From positions 1-33,325 of IMG/VR virus record IMGVR_UViG_3300042465_005054: 33,325 nt of DNA. The stretch is one strand, 5' to 3'. The notes under the pieces were generated by a model, which searched no databases, was not told the origin of the DNA, and saw nothing but the letters and a program-made list of their open reading frames with translations. Below are positions 7,274-14,998 of this stretch, piece after piece. The DNA comes from a virus. The translations under genes were made by a program, and so were the position numbers. The first letter of the stretch is position 1, and every line of letters begins with the position of its first letter.

Positions 7274-9421
7274 CTAGCCTTGTTCAGGCGTAAAAAAACC
7301 CGCATCGGGCGGGCTTGTCGGTTGTTGCTCTTGCATAGGATTAGGCGGCATTTCCTGCGGCTCCGTGGCCTCTTCCTGCTCCATCTCGTAGATGTCTTCC
7401 TGAATGCCTTGTGCCGGTGCTGGCGTACTCAATGCGCCCTGCAATGTCTGCATCACCAGCGCCTGCACTTGCTCAGATGTCATCCCTGTGCCAAGAGCGC
7501 TGATACGCTGCGTCTCAGCCTGATACGCCTTCACGGTCAACTCTTTGAGCTTCCATTCCTGGTCATTGCTCAGCTCCTCGATCTTGTCCGCGCTGGCTTG
7601 TAGCTCTTGTATGAGTGCGTCCATTTGCTCGCCCATCTGCTGCATGGCCTGCTGCACTTGGGGTGGGACTTGTGGCTGGCCGCTGCCCTCTTTGTCAATC
7701 TCTTGCTGCACTTGCGGTAGCAGCGTATGTTTCAGGCGCTTCGCCATGTCATCAGCACCGGGCCAATCCATATTCTTCACCAGCAAATCACCAATGACCT
7801 GCCACAGTTGCGGGTTGGCTTGCGTCATCTGCGTCATGGCTTCAACCGCTTCCACTCGGCGCGTCGTGAAACTTGGGCCAGTGGTGGTGTAAACGTCATA
7901 AGTCCCCACGTTCGGGTTAAAGATGCGTTTCATTGCGCCCTCTTCATCCTCGTACTCTGTCAGCGCCTGCGGGCTGGAGGGGTCCAGCGTGGCGTTTTGC
8001 TGTTCGTCATCTTCGCCAATGATGCGAGCGATGCGCTTGGTGTCCAGCACTTTAGGAATCATGTCCAGCACAATGCGCCCAATGTGACGTACAGCACGCG
8101 CCAGGTTGTCAACGTAGTGGAATGTCGCTGTGTCGCCTTCACGCTGGCGGGCCATGATGGCTCGACCTGATGTTTCATTGCTCTTTTGCCCGAGGCTGGC
8201 GTCATACTGCCCCGTCTCGCTCTTGATGTCATCAGCCGCACCCATGGCGATCTGTGACAAGCCCGCCTCAACCTGTGTCGGTGATGTCCGCGTGGGTGCT
8301 GGGATGGGGTTGCCGCCTTCGTCAACGTGGTTGTATGGCAGATAAGAATGGTTCTCGGTGTTGGCCGTCTGCCAAATCTTCTCATAGCCTTCAATGGCTT
8401 CTGCTGGTGCAGCCCATGGCGATTTAGGAGCCTGTAACACACGTTCCACAATGGCTGACTGCGCCACGTTATACATACGCTGGCTGTCTTTGGCTGGGCG
8501 CACAAGGCCAAATAGATAAGTCTTGCCGTCCACTTCCCACTCATTGCCGATCACGCGAGCAAACGGAATATGCTTAGATGGAAATTCTTTTTCCTCTAGC
8601 ACTTCCTGCCCATTTAGCTTGCGCCACATCACCACGCATTTGTTTGTTCGCCGGGTCTTGATAGGCATCTCGCCCTCAAATACACCTTCGGGCAATGGCT
8701 CACCTTTGAATGATGTCTCGCCGCTCGCCCATTGCAACAGGGTGGCTGGCTTTTCCACAACCTCAAAGTATTCAACAACGCGAACTTCTTTGTCACCTGT
8801 AAACCAGCCGTTGTCCTTGGCATAGTTCCAATCAATCACCTCAGCGTCAGGGTATTGCGCTTTGAAGTCGGCTTCTTTCAGCGTTTCTTCAATGAACAGC
8901 CATTTGCGATCCGCGCCTGCTGGGTCTTTGACATCCGGGTCATCGTAGACCCTGAACGGGTCCGCCACGCGACCAATAAAGATGTCTTGATCAAACGAGT
9001 CTTCGCGGATGTAGTCAGCCAGCACACGGATATAACCCAGCCCATGAACCACCTGATGCTCTGATGCTGTGTCATAGGCAATATCCGCATCACTGTTGGC
9101 CTCTATATGACGCACCAGCCCCATAAGAATGTCTGCCACTTCCGGGTCTGCCTTGTCATCAGCAGGGCGAAAGCGAATGCTTGGACGATTCTGGCGAATG
9201 TCATTCGTGACCTGCCGAATGTGCTGCGGCATCTTATTGATCGTGAGCATGGGCCGACCCTTGCGAGCCGTCTGGTCTTGCTTCTCCCATTGCCACGGGT
9301 CATCCGGGGTAGCTGCTGCAAAGCGCACATCCTCCCGCATCTTTTCGCGGTTGTGCGAGCTGCGATCAAGCGCAAGCGCAAACCGTTCTTTCGCGGTAGT
9401 TAATACGTCATCTTTGGTCAT
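7274..9421 (-). CDS. P22 gp1-like portal protein
   Basis: At 715 residues it is close to P22 portal (725). It starts with helices (MTKDDVLTTAKERFALALDR, EDVRFAAATPDDPWQWEKQD) and carries RPMLTINKMPQHIRQVTNDI-RQNRPSI, a strongly conserved stretch of the P22 portal family. The FARVIGNEWEVDGK region and a long C-terminal helical tail rich in Gln and Glu (a barrel-like part) follow. Portal forms the dodecameric ring through which DNA is packaged and ejected. The stop codon of terL overlaps this start (7274-9421 against 9421-10650). The last codons contain a terminator-like hairpin with a T7 run. Confidence 0.9.
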   Translation of the reverse strand: MTKDDVLTTAKERFALALDRSSHNREKMREDVRFAAATPDDPWQWEKQDQTARKGRPMLTINKMPQHIRQVTNDIRQNRPSIRFRPADDKADPEVADILMGLVRHIEANSDADIAYDTASEHQVVHGLGYIRVLADYIREDSFDQDIFIGRVADPFRVYDDPDVKDPAGADRKWLFIEETLKEADFKAQYPDAEVIDWNYAKDNGWFTGDKEVRVVEYFEVVEKPATLLQWASGETSFKGEPLPEGVFEGEMPIKTRRTNKCVVMWRKLNGQEVLEEKEFPSKHIPFARVIGNEWEVDGKTYLFGLVRPAKDSQRMYNVAQSAIVERVLQAPKSPWAAPAEAIEGYEKIWQTANTENHSYLPYNHVDEGGNPIPAPTRTSPTQVEAGLSQIAMGAADDIKSETGQYDASLGQKSNETSGRAIMARQREGDTATFHYVDNLARAVRHIGRIVLDMIPKVLDTKRIARIIGEDDEQQNATLDPSSPQALTEYEDEEGAMKRIFNPNVGTYDVYTTTGPSFTTRRVEAVEAMTQMTQANPQLWQVIGDLLVKNMDWPGADDMAKRLKHTLLPQVQQEIDKEGSGQPQVPPQVQQAMQQMGEQMDALIQELQASADKIEELSNDQEWKLKELTVKAYQAETQRISALGTGMTSEQVQALVMQTLQGALSTPAPAQGIQEDIYEMEQEEATEPQEMPPNPMQEQQPTSPPDAGFFTPEQG
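7287..7313 (-). terminator. Terminator-like hairpin inside the portal 3' coding end
   Basis: On the minus strand CCCGC, a 5-base loop and GCGGG are followed by TTTTTTTACGCC. The hairpin and T-run encode the final PPDAGFFTP residues of portal, so it would act before the stop codon. The same T6-7-ACGCC tail follows other terminators in this window (20705, 23808). Confidence 0.6.
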
Positions 9422-10650
9422 TAGCTCATCCAGCTTTCGCTGCTTGGAATTGTTTGTAAAGTTACGCGTTTGCGTGTACCGGCTGCGCGTCTAGCGCCTT
9501 CCATTGCGTATCTGAGCGCGTCCATCACATGATTATCTTTGTCAGCCAGCACGGGCAAAATCTTGGACTCGTCAAGCGGATCGGTCTTGTAGCTGTAGAG
9601 CGTGAGTTCATCAATAGTGTGCACACAGCGAGGATGAACCACAATGTCAAAGCCCTGCAAGAACCCCACGCCTTCTTCTACCGACTTCGGCCCCTTCACC
9701 GCACTGGTGATCTTGGGGAATCCATTCTTGCGCAGGTGGCTTATCGTCTCTGGCCGCGCTGAGTCAGCGACCATGGGCCATTTTTCAGCGTCAGGCAGGC
9801 TCATAAACAGCGCTGGCGTGTCCACAATCTCACAGCCTACCCGGTAGGCCTCATACGGGATGTAAAGCCTCCTGCCCACGATGTAGGCCTGGACCAGTAC
9901 CGTGGGATCAACACTAAAGCCCCAATCCGCGCCCTGGCGAATCACGGCAGTCTGATCAACCTCGAATTCTTCAATCGTCCAGTTCTTGAAAACTCTGCTG
10001 CTTGTGTTGCTCTGGTACTTGCCCAGCCAGATATGCGCGTACTTGTCAGGGTCACGCCGCTTGTCGTACTCCATTTCTTCCAGCAATTCGACTGGTAGCC
10101 ATGGGTTATCAGCATAGTTAGCTTCAACCACAATCGCGTTAGGTGGTGGTGTCGGGCCTCTGAGTAGCTGATCAATCGGGTCTGTTGCGAAGCGAGGATT
10201 CCAACTAAACCAAAGCTGTGAACCTGGTGCGCGGATCGTAGGCCGCAACAAATCAAGACTGCGCTGTGATGCCGTTTGAGCCTCTTCAAACCACGCGATT
10301 TTGAAACCCTCAAGTGACTTAATCGAGTCGCTGGTGTGGTCTTGCATACCCTGAAAGATGATCACGCCGCCATTCGTGCTTTTGATCTGTTCATTCTGAA
10401 CTTCGAAGTAAGCCCCGGCATTCATGCTGCTGATCTTGTTTTCAAGCAACTTCTTGACCGAGAATTTCAAGCTCTTCTGAATCTCCCGCAAGCAAACCGC
10501 GTCAGTGCGCTGGATGATGGATTGCTCTATCAGCATCTCAGCGAAGTTATGCGACTTGCCAGAGCCTCGACCGCCATAAGCGCCCAAGTAGCGGGCGCCT
10601 GCCAACAGCGGCATATAGACCCTAGGCGTCTGTATCTGTAGCGTGCTCAC
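9421..10650 (-). CDS. terL: Terminase large subunit
   Basis: The 409-aa packaging motor has an N-terminal ATPase with Walker A GGRGSGKS (26-33), a Walker B region KIAWFEEAQ (117-125, catalytic Glu 122 or 123) and the coupling motif LWFSWNP (146-152). The C-terminal RNase-H-like nuclease shows D242 in ADWGFSVDP, D296 in VADSARPET and D377 in HVMDALRYA. It resembles the PBSX/Terminase_3 group of headful-packaging enzymes. It overlaps the small-subunit gene upstream and the portal gene downstream, the usual start of a late operon. Confidence 0.93.
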   Translation of the reverse strand: MSTLQIQTPRVYMPLLAGARYLGAYGGRGSGKSHNFAEMLIEQSIIQRTDAVCLREIQKSLKFSVKKLLENKISSMNAGAYFEVQNEQIKSTNGGVIIFQGMQDHTSDSIKSLEGFKIAWFEEAQTASQRSLDLLRPTIRAPGSQLWFSWNPRFATDPIDQLLRGPTPPPNAIVVEANYADNPWLPVELLEEMEYDKRRDPDKYAHIWLGKYQSNTSSRVFKNWTIEEFEVDQTAVIRQGADWGFSVDPTVLVQAYIVGRRLYIPYEAYRVGCEIVDTPALFMSLPDAEKWPMVADSARPETISHLRKNGFPKITSAVKGPKSVEEGVGFLQGFDIVVHPRCVHTIDELTLYSYKTDPLDESKILPVLADKDNHVMDALRYAMEGARRAAGTRKRVTLQTIPSSESWMS

Positions 10651-10973
10651 TTCTTCGGATCAACGATAACGCGCTCAATGCGGCTTATCACAGTGCCGCT
10701 GATTGAAGCGTCCACCGGCTGAACAGGCTTTCCATACGCCCGCTCAATGATGGCAAGCGCAGCAGACAAACGGGTTTGCTCTTTCTCGCCATTGGTCATG
10801 ATGTCGGTGATCGTCGCCAAGGCGTCAGGCGTCTTTGCCTTGCACGCTGCAATCAAATCAAGCTCTTCAACCGTTTTCTTTGGGCGTCCACCGGGATTAA
10901 GTACCTGCCCCTTGGCGATTGGCTTGCCCCGAGGCTTTGCTTTAACTTTGCTTTTCTGTGCTGTTGTCATCAT
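10647..10973 (-). CDS. terS: Terminase small subunit
   Basis: The 108-aa protein has a basic N-terminal tail with VLNPGGRPKKTVEELDLIAA, a GRPKK-type DNA-binding start often seen in small terminases and DUF5681-like proteins, and helices with LAAALAI-type spacing (RLSAALAIIERAYGKPVQPV). The small subunit recognises the packaging site and stimulates the motor. It directly precedes and overlaps terL (4 bases). Two Met codons start the frame (10973 and 10970); either may be used. A packaging site could lie inside or next to this gene, as in P22, but I cannot define it. Confidence 0.8.
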   Translation of the reverse strand: MMTTAQKSKVKAKPRGKPIAKGQVLNPGGRPKKTVEELDLIAACKAKTPDALATITDIMTNGEKEQTRLSAALAIIERAYGKPVQPVDASISGTVISRIERVIVDPKK

Positions 10974-11176
10974 GCCCTCTCAGGCGCACGGGATAAGGCC
11001 CGCTCCAAGTTGGTAAGAGCCCATCAGACTTGCCGAACGGCTGGGCTTGCTGTGACGCTGCGACCCCATGCCGGTGCAGCTTTCGGTAGAGTGGGCTGGG
11101 GTTGCCCTGTGTGGTGTCTGTGAGCTATGGAGAGTTGGCACATGGCCGGATCAGTTAGGCCATAGTCACAAGACGC
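10974..11176. other. Gene-free stretch between terminator and terS
   Basis: About 200 bases with no supported gene on either strand and no tRNA cloverleaf that I can recognise. A 6-bp inverted repeat CTATGG/CCATAG (11125-11130, 11160-11165) is the only structure noticed. It is the leader of the terminase transcript and may contain packaging signals. Confidence 0.4.
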
Positions 11177-11206
11177 AAAAAAACCCGCTAGGCGTAAACC
11201 TGCGGG
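11177..11206 (-). terminator. Intrinsic terminator before the terminase operon
   Basis: On the minus strand CCCGC at 11206-11202 pairs with GCGGG at 11188-11184 around a 13-base loop and is followed by seven T and GCGTC. It ends the 109-aa gene transcript, about 110 bases past its stop. A Q-type antiterminator reading through it would switch on terminase, portal and coat. Confidence 0.75.
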
Positions 11207-11313
11207 CTGTGTTCTGTTGTCGGCTCAGCCTGCGCAAGCAGACAGAACCAACGATTAATTCGTATGCGTGGGATTATTACCACATTTCCCCATGCTGTCT
11301 ACATTTATTTTCA

Positions 11314-11643
11314 TCACTTTGCTCTGCCTATCTCAGCAGCAGCGCGAACGATTGCGCGTCGTGTGGCTGCATATGCATCAGATTCTTCCCTTGAATCTAC
11401 CAATGCTTTTACTCCAGTCGGAGTTTTCCCGGAAACACCAGTCAAACAAATATCAATTTCAAGCTGAAGTTTCACAGCCAACCGAAGCGCGTCACCGTCA
11501 TCAGTGAGTGGATTCCACTTTGGCGCTGCGTAAACATTCATTAATGGATGAAAACCAGTAGTGTTTCGCCAAACTCCATCCGGGTAACTTGTTACCTTCA
11601 TCCCCGCCGCCTTAGCCGCCATCTCCAATAGCTCTTTGTCCAT
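11314..11643 (-). CDS. Phage protein of unknown function (109 aa)
   Basis: The protein starts MDKELLEMAAKAAGMKVTSY and contains WNPLTDDGDALRLAVKLQLE. This motif (W-N-P-L-x-D-D-G-D-A-L-R-L) recurs in a widespread group of small phage proteins of unknown function, often shown next to other early or middle genes. C-terminal helices are rich in Ala and Arg (AYAATRRAIVRAAAEIG). No Cys cluster or membrane segment is present. The ATG overlaps the stop of the upstream 57-aa gene (TAATG). It is the last gene before the terminator at 11177. Its homologue-like cousin in the plus operon is the 123-aa protein at 25789. Confidence 0.75.
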   Translation of the reverse strand: MDKELLEMAAKAAGMKVTSYPDGVWRNTTGFHPLMNVYAAPKWNPLTDDGDALRLAVKLQLEIDICLTGVSGKTPTGVKALVDSREESDAYAATRRAIVRAAAEIGRAK

Positions 11644-11816
11644 TACTTCACCTCTTCGACTTGCTGTATTGCTTCATTGATCAGCCTCTTAACCCACCTA
11701 GAGCCACCAAGCTCCAAGAACTTCGCCTTCTGCTCTGGCGTGGCCTTGATTGTGATTAGCAGCGTGGCCGGGTTGTCGCTTGTTGGGCGGTGCGCTGGCC
11801 GCTTTGGTTCTGTCAT
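11643..11816 (-). CDS. Small protein, possibly ribbon-helix-helix (57 aa)
   Basis: I start it at the ATG at 11816 (MTEPKRPAHRPTSDNPATLL), after an AAGGGCGGG stretch. The longer frame to 11876 adds a low-complexity N-terminus without a better site. The order of a basic Pro-rich tail, a strand (LLITIKATPEQ) and two helices (KAKFLELGGSRWVKRLINEA) would fit an Arc/CopG-like fold that dimerises to bind DNA, but the match is weak. It is coupled to the 109-aa gene by a TAATG overlap. A DNA-binding role is only a guess. Confidence 0.6.
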   Translation of the reverse strand: MTEPKRPAHRPTSDNPATLLITIKATPEQKAKFLELGGSRWVKRLINEAIQQVEEVK

Positions 11817-11964
11817 GGGTAGCCCGCCCTTACTACTGCGTGCAGAACTGATGCCATTGCTAGAGACCCATACCACGGTGGTTTAAGCCATGCACTCAAG
11901 CCAATGAAGGCAGGAGCACCGATCAGCATGTGCCTAATTAGGTCTGAAAAAATTTGTTGCTCCA

Positions 11965-12870
11965 TCATTTGTAGCCCAAAACTCCGTCGCCATCACAATC
12001 TGGGCATTGTGCCTTTGGGTTGCTATTCCACTCCCCTCCAAGTCTCTCATCAATTGAGCCTTTTCCGCTGCATGTCTCGCACCTGAACTCCTTACATGAG
12101 TTAACAAATTGACCGCATACACCATCAGGCTCAGTTTTAAACATGTAGCACCATCCATCATATTGGCGTATGGAAGCATATTTACAAACCGAGCAATTGG
12201 ATGTGCATGTTCCTTGGTTACATCCGACTATCTTCACCTCTATTGCATCACATAGACCAATCAAGTCTTGCTCACGCATTCCTTTTGATTCAGCCCATTT
12301 ATGGATGATTTCAATCTTTGACTCATCAGTTAGTCGCTTGATCACTCGAATCTCTCTTAGCTCTTGATCTGCTTTAATAAACTTTTCTTGCATACGGCGC
12401 ATGTCTTTGTAATCACGCTCGGCGTCTTTCACTTGCTGCTGGACAGTCTCCGGGAAATGCTCTTTTCTTAACGTCAACAACCCAGACTCAAGCGCGTCAA
12501 GAGCTGCAACTGATTGAAACGCAATCCTCACTGCCATGTCTTCAGGCTGGATAACATGGGCATCCTTAAATCTTTCCTCTCCAATTTCTCGGTCGCCTTT
12601 CTTATCTTCCTCTGATGCAATGCTGATTACAAGCTCTGGCGCTGCGGGCGCATCAGTGCAATTAATCACATACATGCCGGTGCCAAGATTTGCGTAACCC
12701 CTGTAATGAGGCGCTAGCACCCAATCAAAGGCGTTAACCACAGGCTGATCGGCTGCGATAAGAGCCTCAAGATAGTCAATTGCTTGCTGCACATCGTTGC
12801 AATCCCGGTAAACCTCCCGTGTCTTGCTTATCTTGTACATGGTCGAGACCGTCGGTTGAGCTTGATACAT
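11965..12870 (-). CDS. Large unknown phage protein with DnaJ-like Cys motifs (301 aa)
   Basis: The ATG at 12870 (MYQAQPTVSTMYKISKTREV) is chosen because GGAG lies 5 bases upstream; a GTG at 12876 would overlap that site. The middle is helical and charged (VQQQVKDAERDYKDMRRMQE). The C-terminal third holds many Cys residues. These include CNQGTCTSNCSVC and then a pair of CxxCxGxG-type motifs, CETCSGKG and CPDCDGDG, as in the zinc-binding region of DnaJ. Only the central zinc region resembles DnaJ; no J-domain HPD is present. The gene stands alone between two gaps, so it may be an accessory gene. Function is unknown. Confidence 0.7.
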   Translation of the reverse strand: MYQAQPTVSTMYKISKTREVYRDCNDVQQAIDYLEALIAADQPVVNAFDWVLAPHYRGYANLGTGMYVINCTDAPAAPELVISIASEEDKKGDREIGEERFKDAHVIQPEDMAVRIAFQSVAALDALESGLLTLRKEHFPETVQQQVKDAERDYKDMRRMQEKFIKADQELREIRVIKRLTDESKIEIIHKWAESKGMREQDLIGLCDAIEVKIVGCNQGTCTSNCSVCKYASIRQYDGWCYMFKTEPDGVCGQFVNSCKEFRCETCSGKGSIDERLGGEWNSNPKAQCPDCDGDGVLGYK

Positions 12871-12884
12871 AAACACTCCAGTGA

Positions 12885-12898
12885 AGCCCCGAAGGGCT
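12885..12898 (-). terminator. Hairpin with TTCG loop between two small genes
   Basis: AGCCC-TTCG-GGGCT forms a stable 5-bp stem on either strand. On the minus strand it follows the 71-aa gene and precedes the 301-aa gene by 15 bases. It lacks a T-run, so it may be an RNA-stabilising hairpin more than a terminator. Confidence 0.45.
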
Positions 12899-12903
12899 GT
12901 TTA

Positions 12904-13119
12904 TTAGAAACCGGCTGAAACAATAAATTTGCACTTATTGAACAAATCAGCCTCGCACGACACGCGGTTGAATGCGCGTGAATCCATCATCATCTTGGCG
13001 CAGTCTTCAGCGTCTTGACGCTTGTTGAACTTAGCCACTACGTCATAAGCGGTAGCGATGCAATCAAAAGCGCCTGTAGCCTTGATTGCCGATTCGATTT
13101 TGGTTTGTGCTGTTGTCAT
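12904..13119 (-). CDS. Small phage protein of unknown function (71 aa)
   Basis: The 71-aa product (MTTAQTKIESAIKATGAFDC) is mixed alpha/beta with three Cys residues and a central charged helix (NKRQDAEDCAKMMMDSRAFN). The small size and DAE-CAKMM helix are reminiscent of little DUF-type phage proteins, but I recognise no function. It is the first gene after the putative promoter at 13146-13174, so it may be expressed early in the late phase. Its first 14 coding bases (ATGACAACAGCACA) match those of terS, possibly a shared translation-initiation region or coincidence. Confidence 0.65.
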   Translation of the reverse strand: MTTAQTKIESAIKATGAFDCIATAYDVVAKFNKRQDAEDCAKMMMDSRAFNRVSCEADLFNKCKFIVSAGF

Positions 13120-13143
13120 TTGTTGCTTTCTGTTGGTGTGCCT

Positions 13144-13174
13144 CTAGTATATACGATAACTAGCCCACACCAAC
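13144..13174 (-). promoter_or_regulatory. Putative late promoter (pR'-like) with overlapping palindrome
   Basis: On the minus strand a TATACT -10 (13151-13146) lies 17 bases after GTTGGT (13174-13169), a weak -35. The inverted repeat CTAGT/ACTAG (13144-13148, 13159-13163) overlaps the -10. It follows the Q-like gene immediately, the place of the late promoter in lambdoid phages, and leads into the genes up to terminase. Confidence 0.45.
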
Positions 13175-13185
13175 AAAATCAACAA

Positions 13186-13569
13186 TTATTTTTCAATCAA
13201 TCGCTCCCTCAGTCGGTTTACCAACATAGTTCGGCCATCATGAATCAGCCCTGCCAGCGCCTCCCGCGTAGCCCCTAGCTCACGCTGCACCTTGCCAACT
13301 GGTATGTGAGGGAAGACGTAGAAAAAGCGGATAGCCGTGCGATGGGCTGCTGGCAAAAAACTAACGGCTCGCTCAATTTCATGGGCATCTAGGGTGTTAA
13401 TCTCGATCCTGATCTGTAAGTCAGACTCCCATTGCTTCGGTGCGCGGTAAAAGCGCCACATGGGTTGCACACTCCATCCTTGAGGATTCACCTGAACATA
13501 TCTGCGCCATTCGCAAAGCCGCCTATCAATCTCATCGTGCCGTGGGTGAACATAGTTCAGATCAATCAT
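13186..13569 (-). CDS. Probable late-gene regulator, Q-like antiterminator / sigma-region-4-like
   Basis: The 127-aa protein is started at the ATG at 13569 (MIDLNYVHPRHDEIDRRLCE), which overlaps the ninB stop; the longer frame has no coupling. The second half (EIERAVSFLPAAHRTAIRFF, then VGKVQRELGATREALAGLIH) looks like the helix-turn-helix of sigma-70 region 4, as in several late regulators (Q, RinA-like). It is the last gene of the replication/nin operon after NinG and NinB, where lambda carries Q. It would let RNA polymerase from the promoter at 13150 pass the terminators into terminase and the structural genes. The family name is inferred from position and fold. Confidence 0.7.
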   Translation of the reverse strand: MIDLNYVHPRHDEIDRRLCEWRRYVQVNPQGWSVQPMWRFYRAPKQWESDLQIRIEINTLDAHEIERAVSFLPAAHRTAIRFFYVFPHIPVGKVQRELGATREALAGLIHDGRTMLVNRLRERLIEK

Positions 13570-13963
13570 GGAAAAGCACCCCCTTATCTGCCCCGAAGGC
13601 GTGAGCCAGTTCAATCATTTCACTCATCTCTGCAATCGTCATTTGGCTTGTTTGCAGCCCCACCACGACAAAACCACCATCTATCCCAGGTACTGCACGC
13701 TGTTTGCGTAAGGACGCGCTTAGAACGTGTTTCCAGTCATCGGGTGATAGCGTGTTTCCGTACCAGTTCACCTGTTTACTGATGTCTGTCAGGCACGCCC
13801 ACATCTTTGCGTTCTGCTCTAGGCTGCGTGTGACTGGCTTCAACTCCAGCACCATGCGATGCCCTGCCATCAACATAGACTTGAGCATGGGCCAGATTTG
13901 CGCTGTCATAGCTTTGTGCGCCTGGACAGGCTCCCAACATTGGACGGTTAGCTTTTGGCTCAT
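13562..13963 (-). CDS. ninB: NinB-like recombination protein
   Basis: The start is the ATG at 13963 (MSQKLTVQCWEPVQAHKAMT), which overlaps the upstream stop as ATGA, giving 133 aa (lambda NinB is 146). The core LELKPVTRSLEQNAKMWACL followed by LSPDDWKHVLSASLRKQ and a MSEMIELAHAFGADKG end is characteristic of NinB (Orf), a recombination mediator that binds single-stranded DNA and works in place of RecFOR during phage recombination. It overlaps the Q-like gene and lies two genes after ninG, matching the lambda nin region. Confidence 0.88.
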   Translation of the reverse strand: MSQKLTVQCWEPVQAHKAMTAQIWPMLKSMLMAGHRMVLELKPVTRSLEQNAKMWACLTDISKQVNWYGNTLSPDDWKHVLSASLRKQRAVPGIDGGFVVVGLQTSQMTIAEMSEMIELAHAFGADKGVLFHD

Positions 13964-14235
13964 TTCAAGTCGTCCCGGTTGCAATCCTCTGCCCGCATTT
14001 GCAGCCACCTGTTCAACGTGTCTACGGCCTCACGCACATCCTTTTCAATACTTTTGCCTGCACCGCGCCCACCAGCTACTAACAGTTTCTTGATTGCGTG
14101 CTGTAAGCATGGGTCAGTCACTGCGAACAGTTGCAGCACCCGGTAAACGTCAACATAGCCAAGATGCCCAACCTCTTTGAAGTAATGGCTGTGCTTTGAG
14201 CGTACAAAGCCGCCTGCTGCGTCTAGTGTCGTCAT
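13960..14235 (-). CDS. Conserved phage protein between ninG and ninB (91 aa)
   Basis: The 91-aa protein includes SKHSHYFKEVGHLGYVDVYR, then VTDPCLQHAIKKLLVAGGRG followed by AGKSIEKDVREA. I recognise this set of motifs (HYFK, DVYRVL, DPCLQHAxKKLLxAGGRGxGK) from a conserved group of small phage proteins in nin-like regions. The GGRGAGKS stretch looks like a P-loop but lies in a much too small, helical context, so ATP binding is doubtful. Start and stop both overlap neighbours (14232-14235 and 13960-13963). Function unknown; probably recombination or replication, from its position. Confidence 0.75.
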   Translation of the reverse strand: MTTLDAAGGFVRSKHSHYFKEVGHLGYVDVYRVLQLFAVTDPCLQHAIKKLLVAGGRGAGKSIEKDVREAVDTLNRWLQMRAEDCNRDDLK

Positions 14236-14810
14236 GTCATCTCCTTGAATCGTTTTGCTCGTTTGGTGAAAATTGCCTTGAGTCGCTTCAGGTACTCACC
14301 GGAATACGCTGAAAGATGGTTTTGAGTCCTTAGCCAATCCACCTTTTCAGGCCCGATCTTTTCGCGTAGCCGTGGCTCGTACTCGCTCAGGTTGCCGCTT
14401 TTCCAGCTGTTACAAACTGAGCAACTTTTGTGAATATTCCAAAGATGGAAGCGAACAGAAGTAGCCGCCCCGACGCTGCGAAAGTGGGACGCGTGCCACT
14501 GCCCATCCCATGACGCGGGCTTGTCGCAACTGACGCACCCAAGATGCGCATCACGTAGGCGCACATATTTGTTCACAGCAGTCTGAGCGTCTTTTGCGTG
14601 GTGCGCTTTGCTCTTGAGCGATTCCCGCTTCTGCCGTGTCAGAGCCTTGTCCACCTTCGCAGCCATCAACACACGCTTTGCATGCGCTCGGATGGACTTA
14701 GCTTCTTTGGCCTGCGAAAAGCCTTCAATGCAGGCGGGGTGTATGCGCTGGCCGGAGTCCATCTTCTTTTTGCAGTGTGGGCAGCGGGCGGGTTTGAATG
14801 GGATGCTCAT
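14232..14810 (-). CDS. ninG: NinG / Rap-type recombination endonuclease
   Basis: The 192-aa protein opens with a zinc pair CPHCKKKMDSG, then helices rich in Lys. It carries the NinG core GCVSCDKPASWDGQWHASHF, HLWNIHKSCSVCNSWKSGNL and YEPRLREKIG, with the CxxC and HASHF His residues of an HNH-like nuclease. In lambda, NinG (Rap) resolves Holliday and D-loop branch structures. It starts at 14810, overlapping the upstream stop, and overlaps the 91-aa gene downstream. The family hallmark residues are present, so it is likely active. Confidence 0.92.
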   Translation of the reverse strand: MSIPFKPARCPHCKKKMDSGQRIHPACIEGFSQAKEAKSIRAHAKRVLMAAKVDKALTRQKRESLKSKAHHAKDAQTAVNKYVRLRDAHLGCVSCDKPASWDGQWHASHFRSVGAATSVRFHLWNIHKSCSVCNSWKSGNLSEYEPRLREKIGPEKVDWLRTQNHLSAYSGEYLKRLKAIFTKRAKRFKEMT

Positions 14811-14998
14811 AGCAAAGCACCCTGAATGCCAGCCTTAGCAACACGCTCCCAATGCGCAGCCTTTACCGCTGCCTTGGCTTCTTTGGCTTCACGGGCCAGC
14901 ACGTCAGAGCGCACCAGCGGAGATCCGGCTTCTTTTGGGTTGACGTAGTAGCTATGGCCCATGTAAGTCAATCCACCCGAATAACGAGCAATGCTCAT
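14807..14998 (-). CDS. Small unknown protein upstream of ninG (63 aa)
   Basis: I choose the ATG at 14998 (MSIARYSGGLTYMGHSYYVN) because it overlaps the TGA of the preceding gene as ATGA and gives an ordinary small protein. The longer frame up to 15187 runs over that gene out of frame and has no better start signal. It contains NPKEAGSPLVRSDVLAREAK and a helical Ala/Lys-rich end. No family is recognised. Its stop overlaps ninG. Confidence 0.6.
   Translation of the reverse strand: MSIARYSGGLTYMGHSYYVNPKEAGSPLVRSDVLAREAKEAKAAVKAAHWERVAKAGIQGALL

Noticed and set aside
11101-11176. Possible tRNA between terminator and terS
   Set aside because: A short stretch looks like a D-arm, but no T-arm TTCGA motif or matching acceptor stem was found on either strand.
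12904-13119. Duplication of the terS start in the 71-aa gene
   Set aside because: Only the first 14 coding bases match; the proteins then differ completely, so common origin is not supported.
13960-14235. P-loop ATPase call for the GGRGAGKS motif
   Set aside because: At 91 aa it is too small for an ATPase and has no Walker B. The motif lies in a helical context conserved in a family without known ATPase activity.
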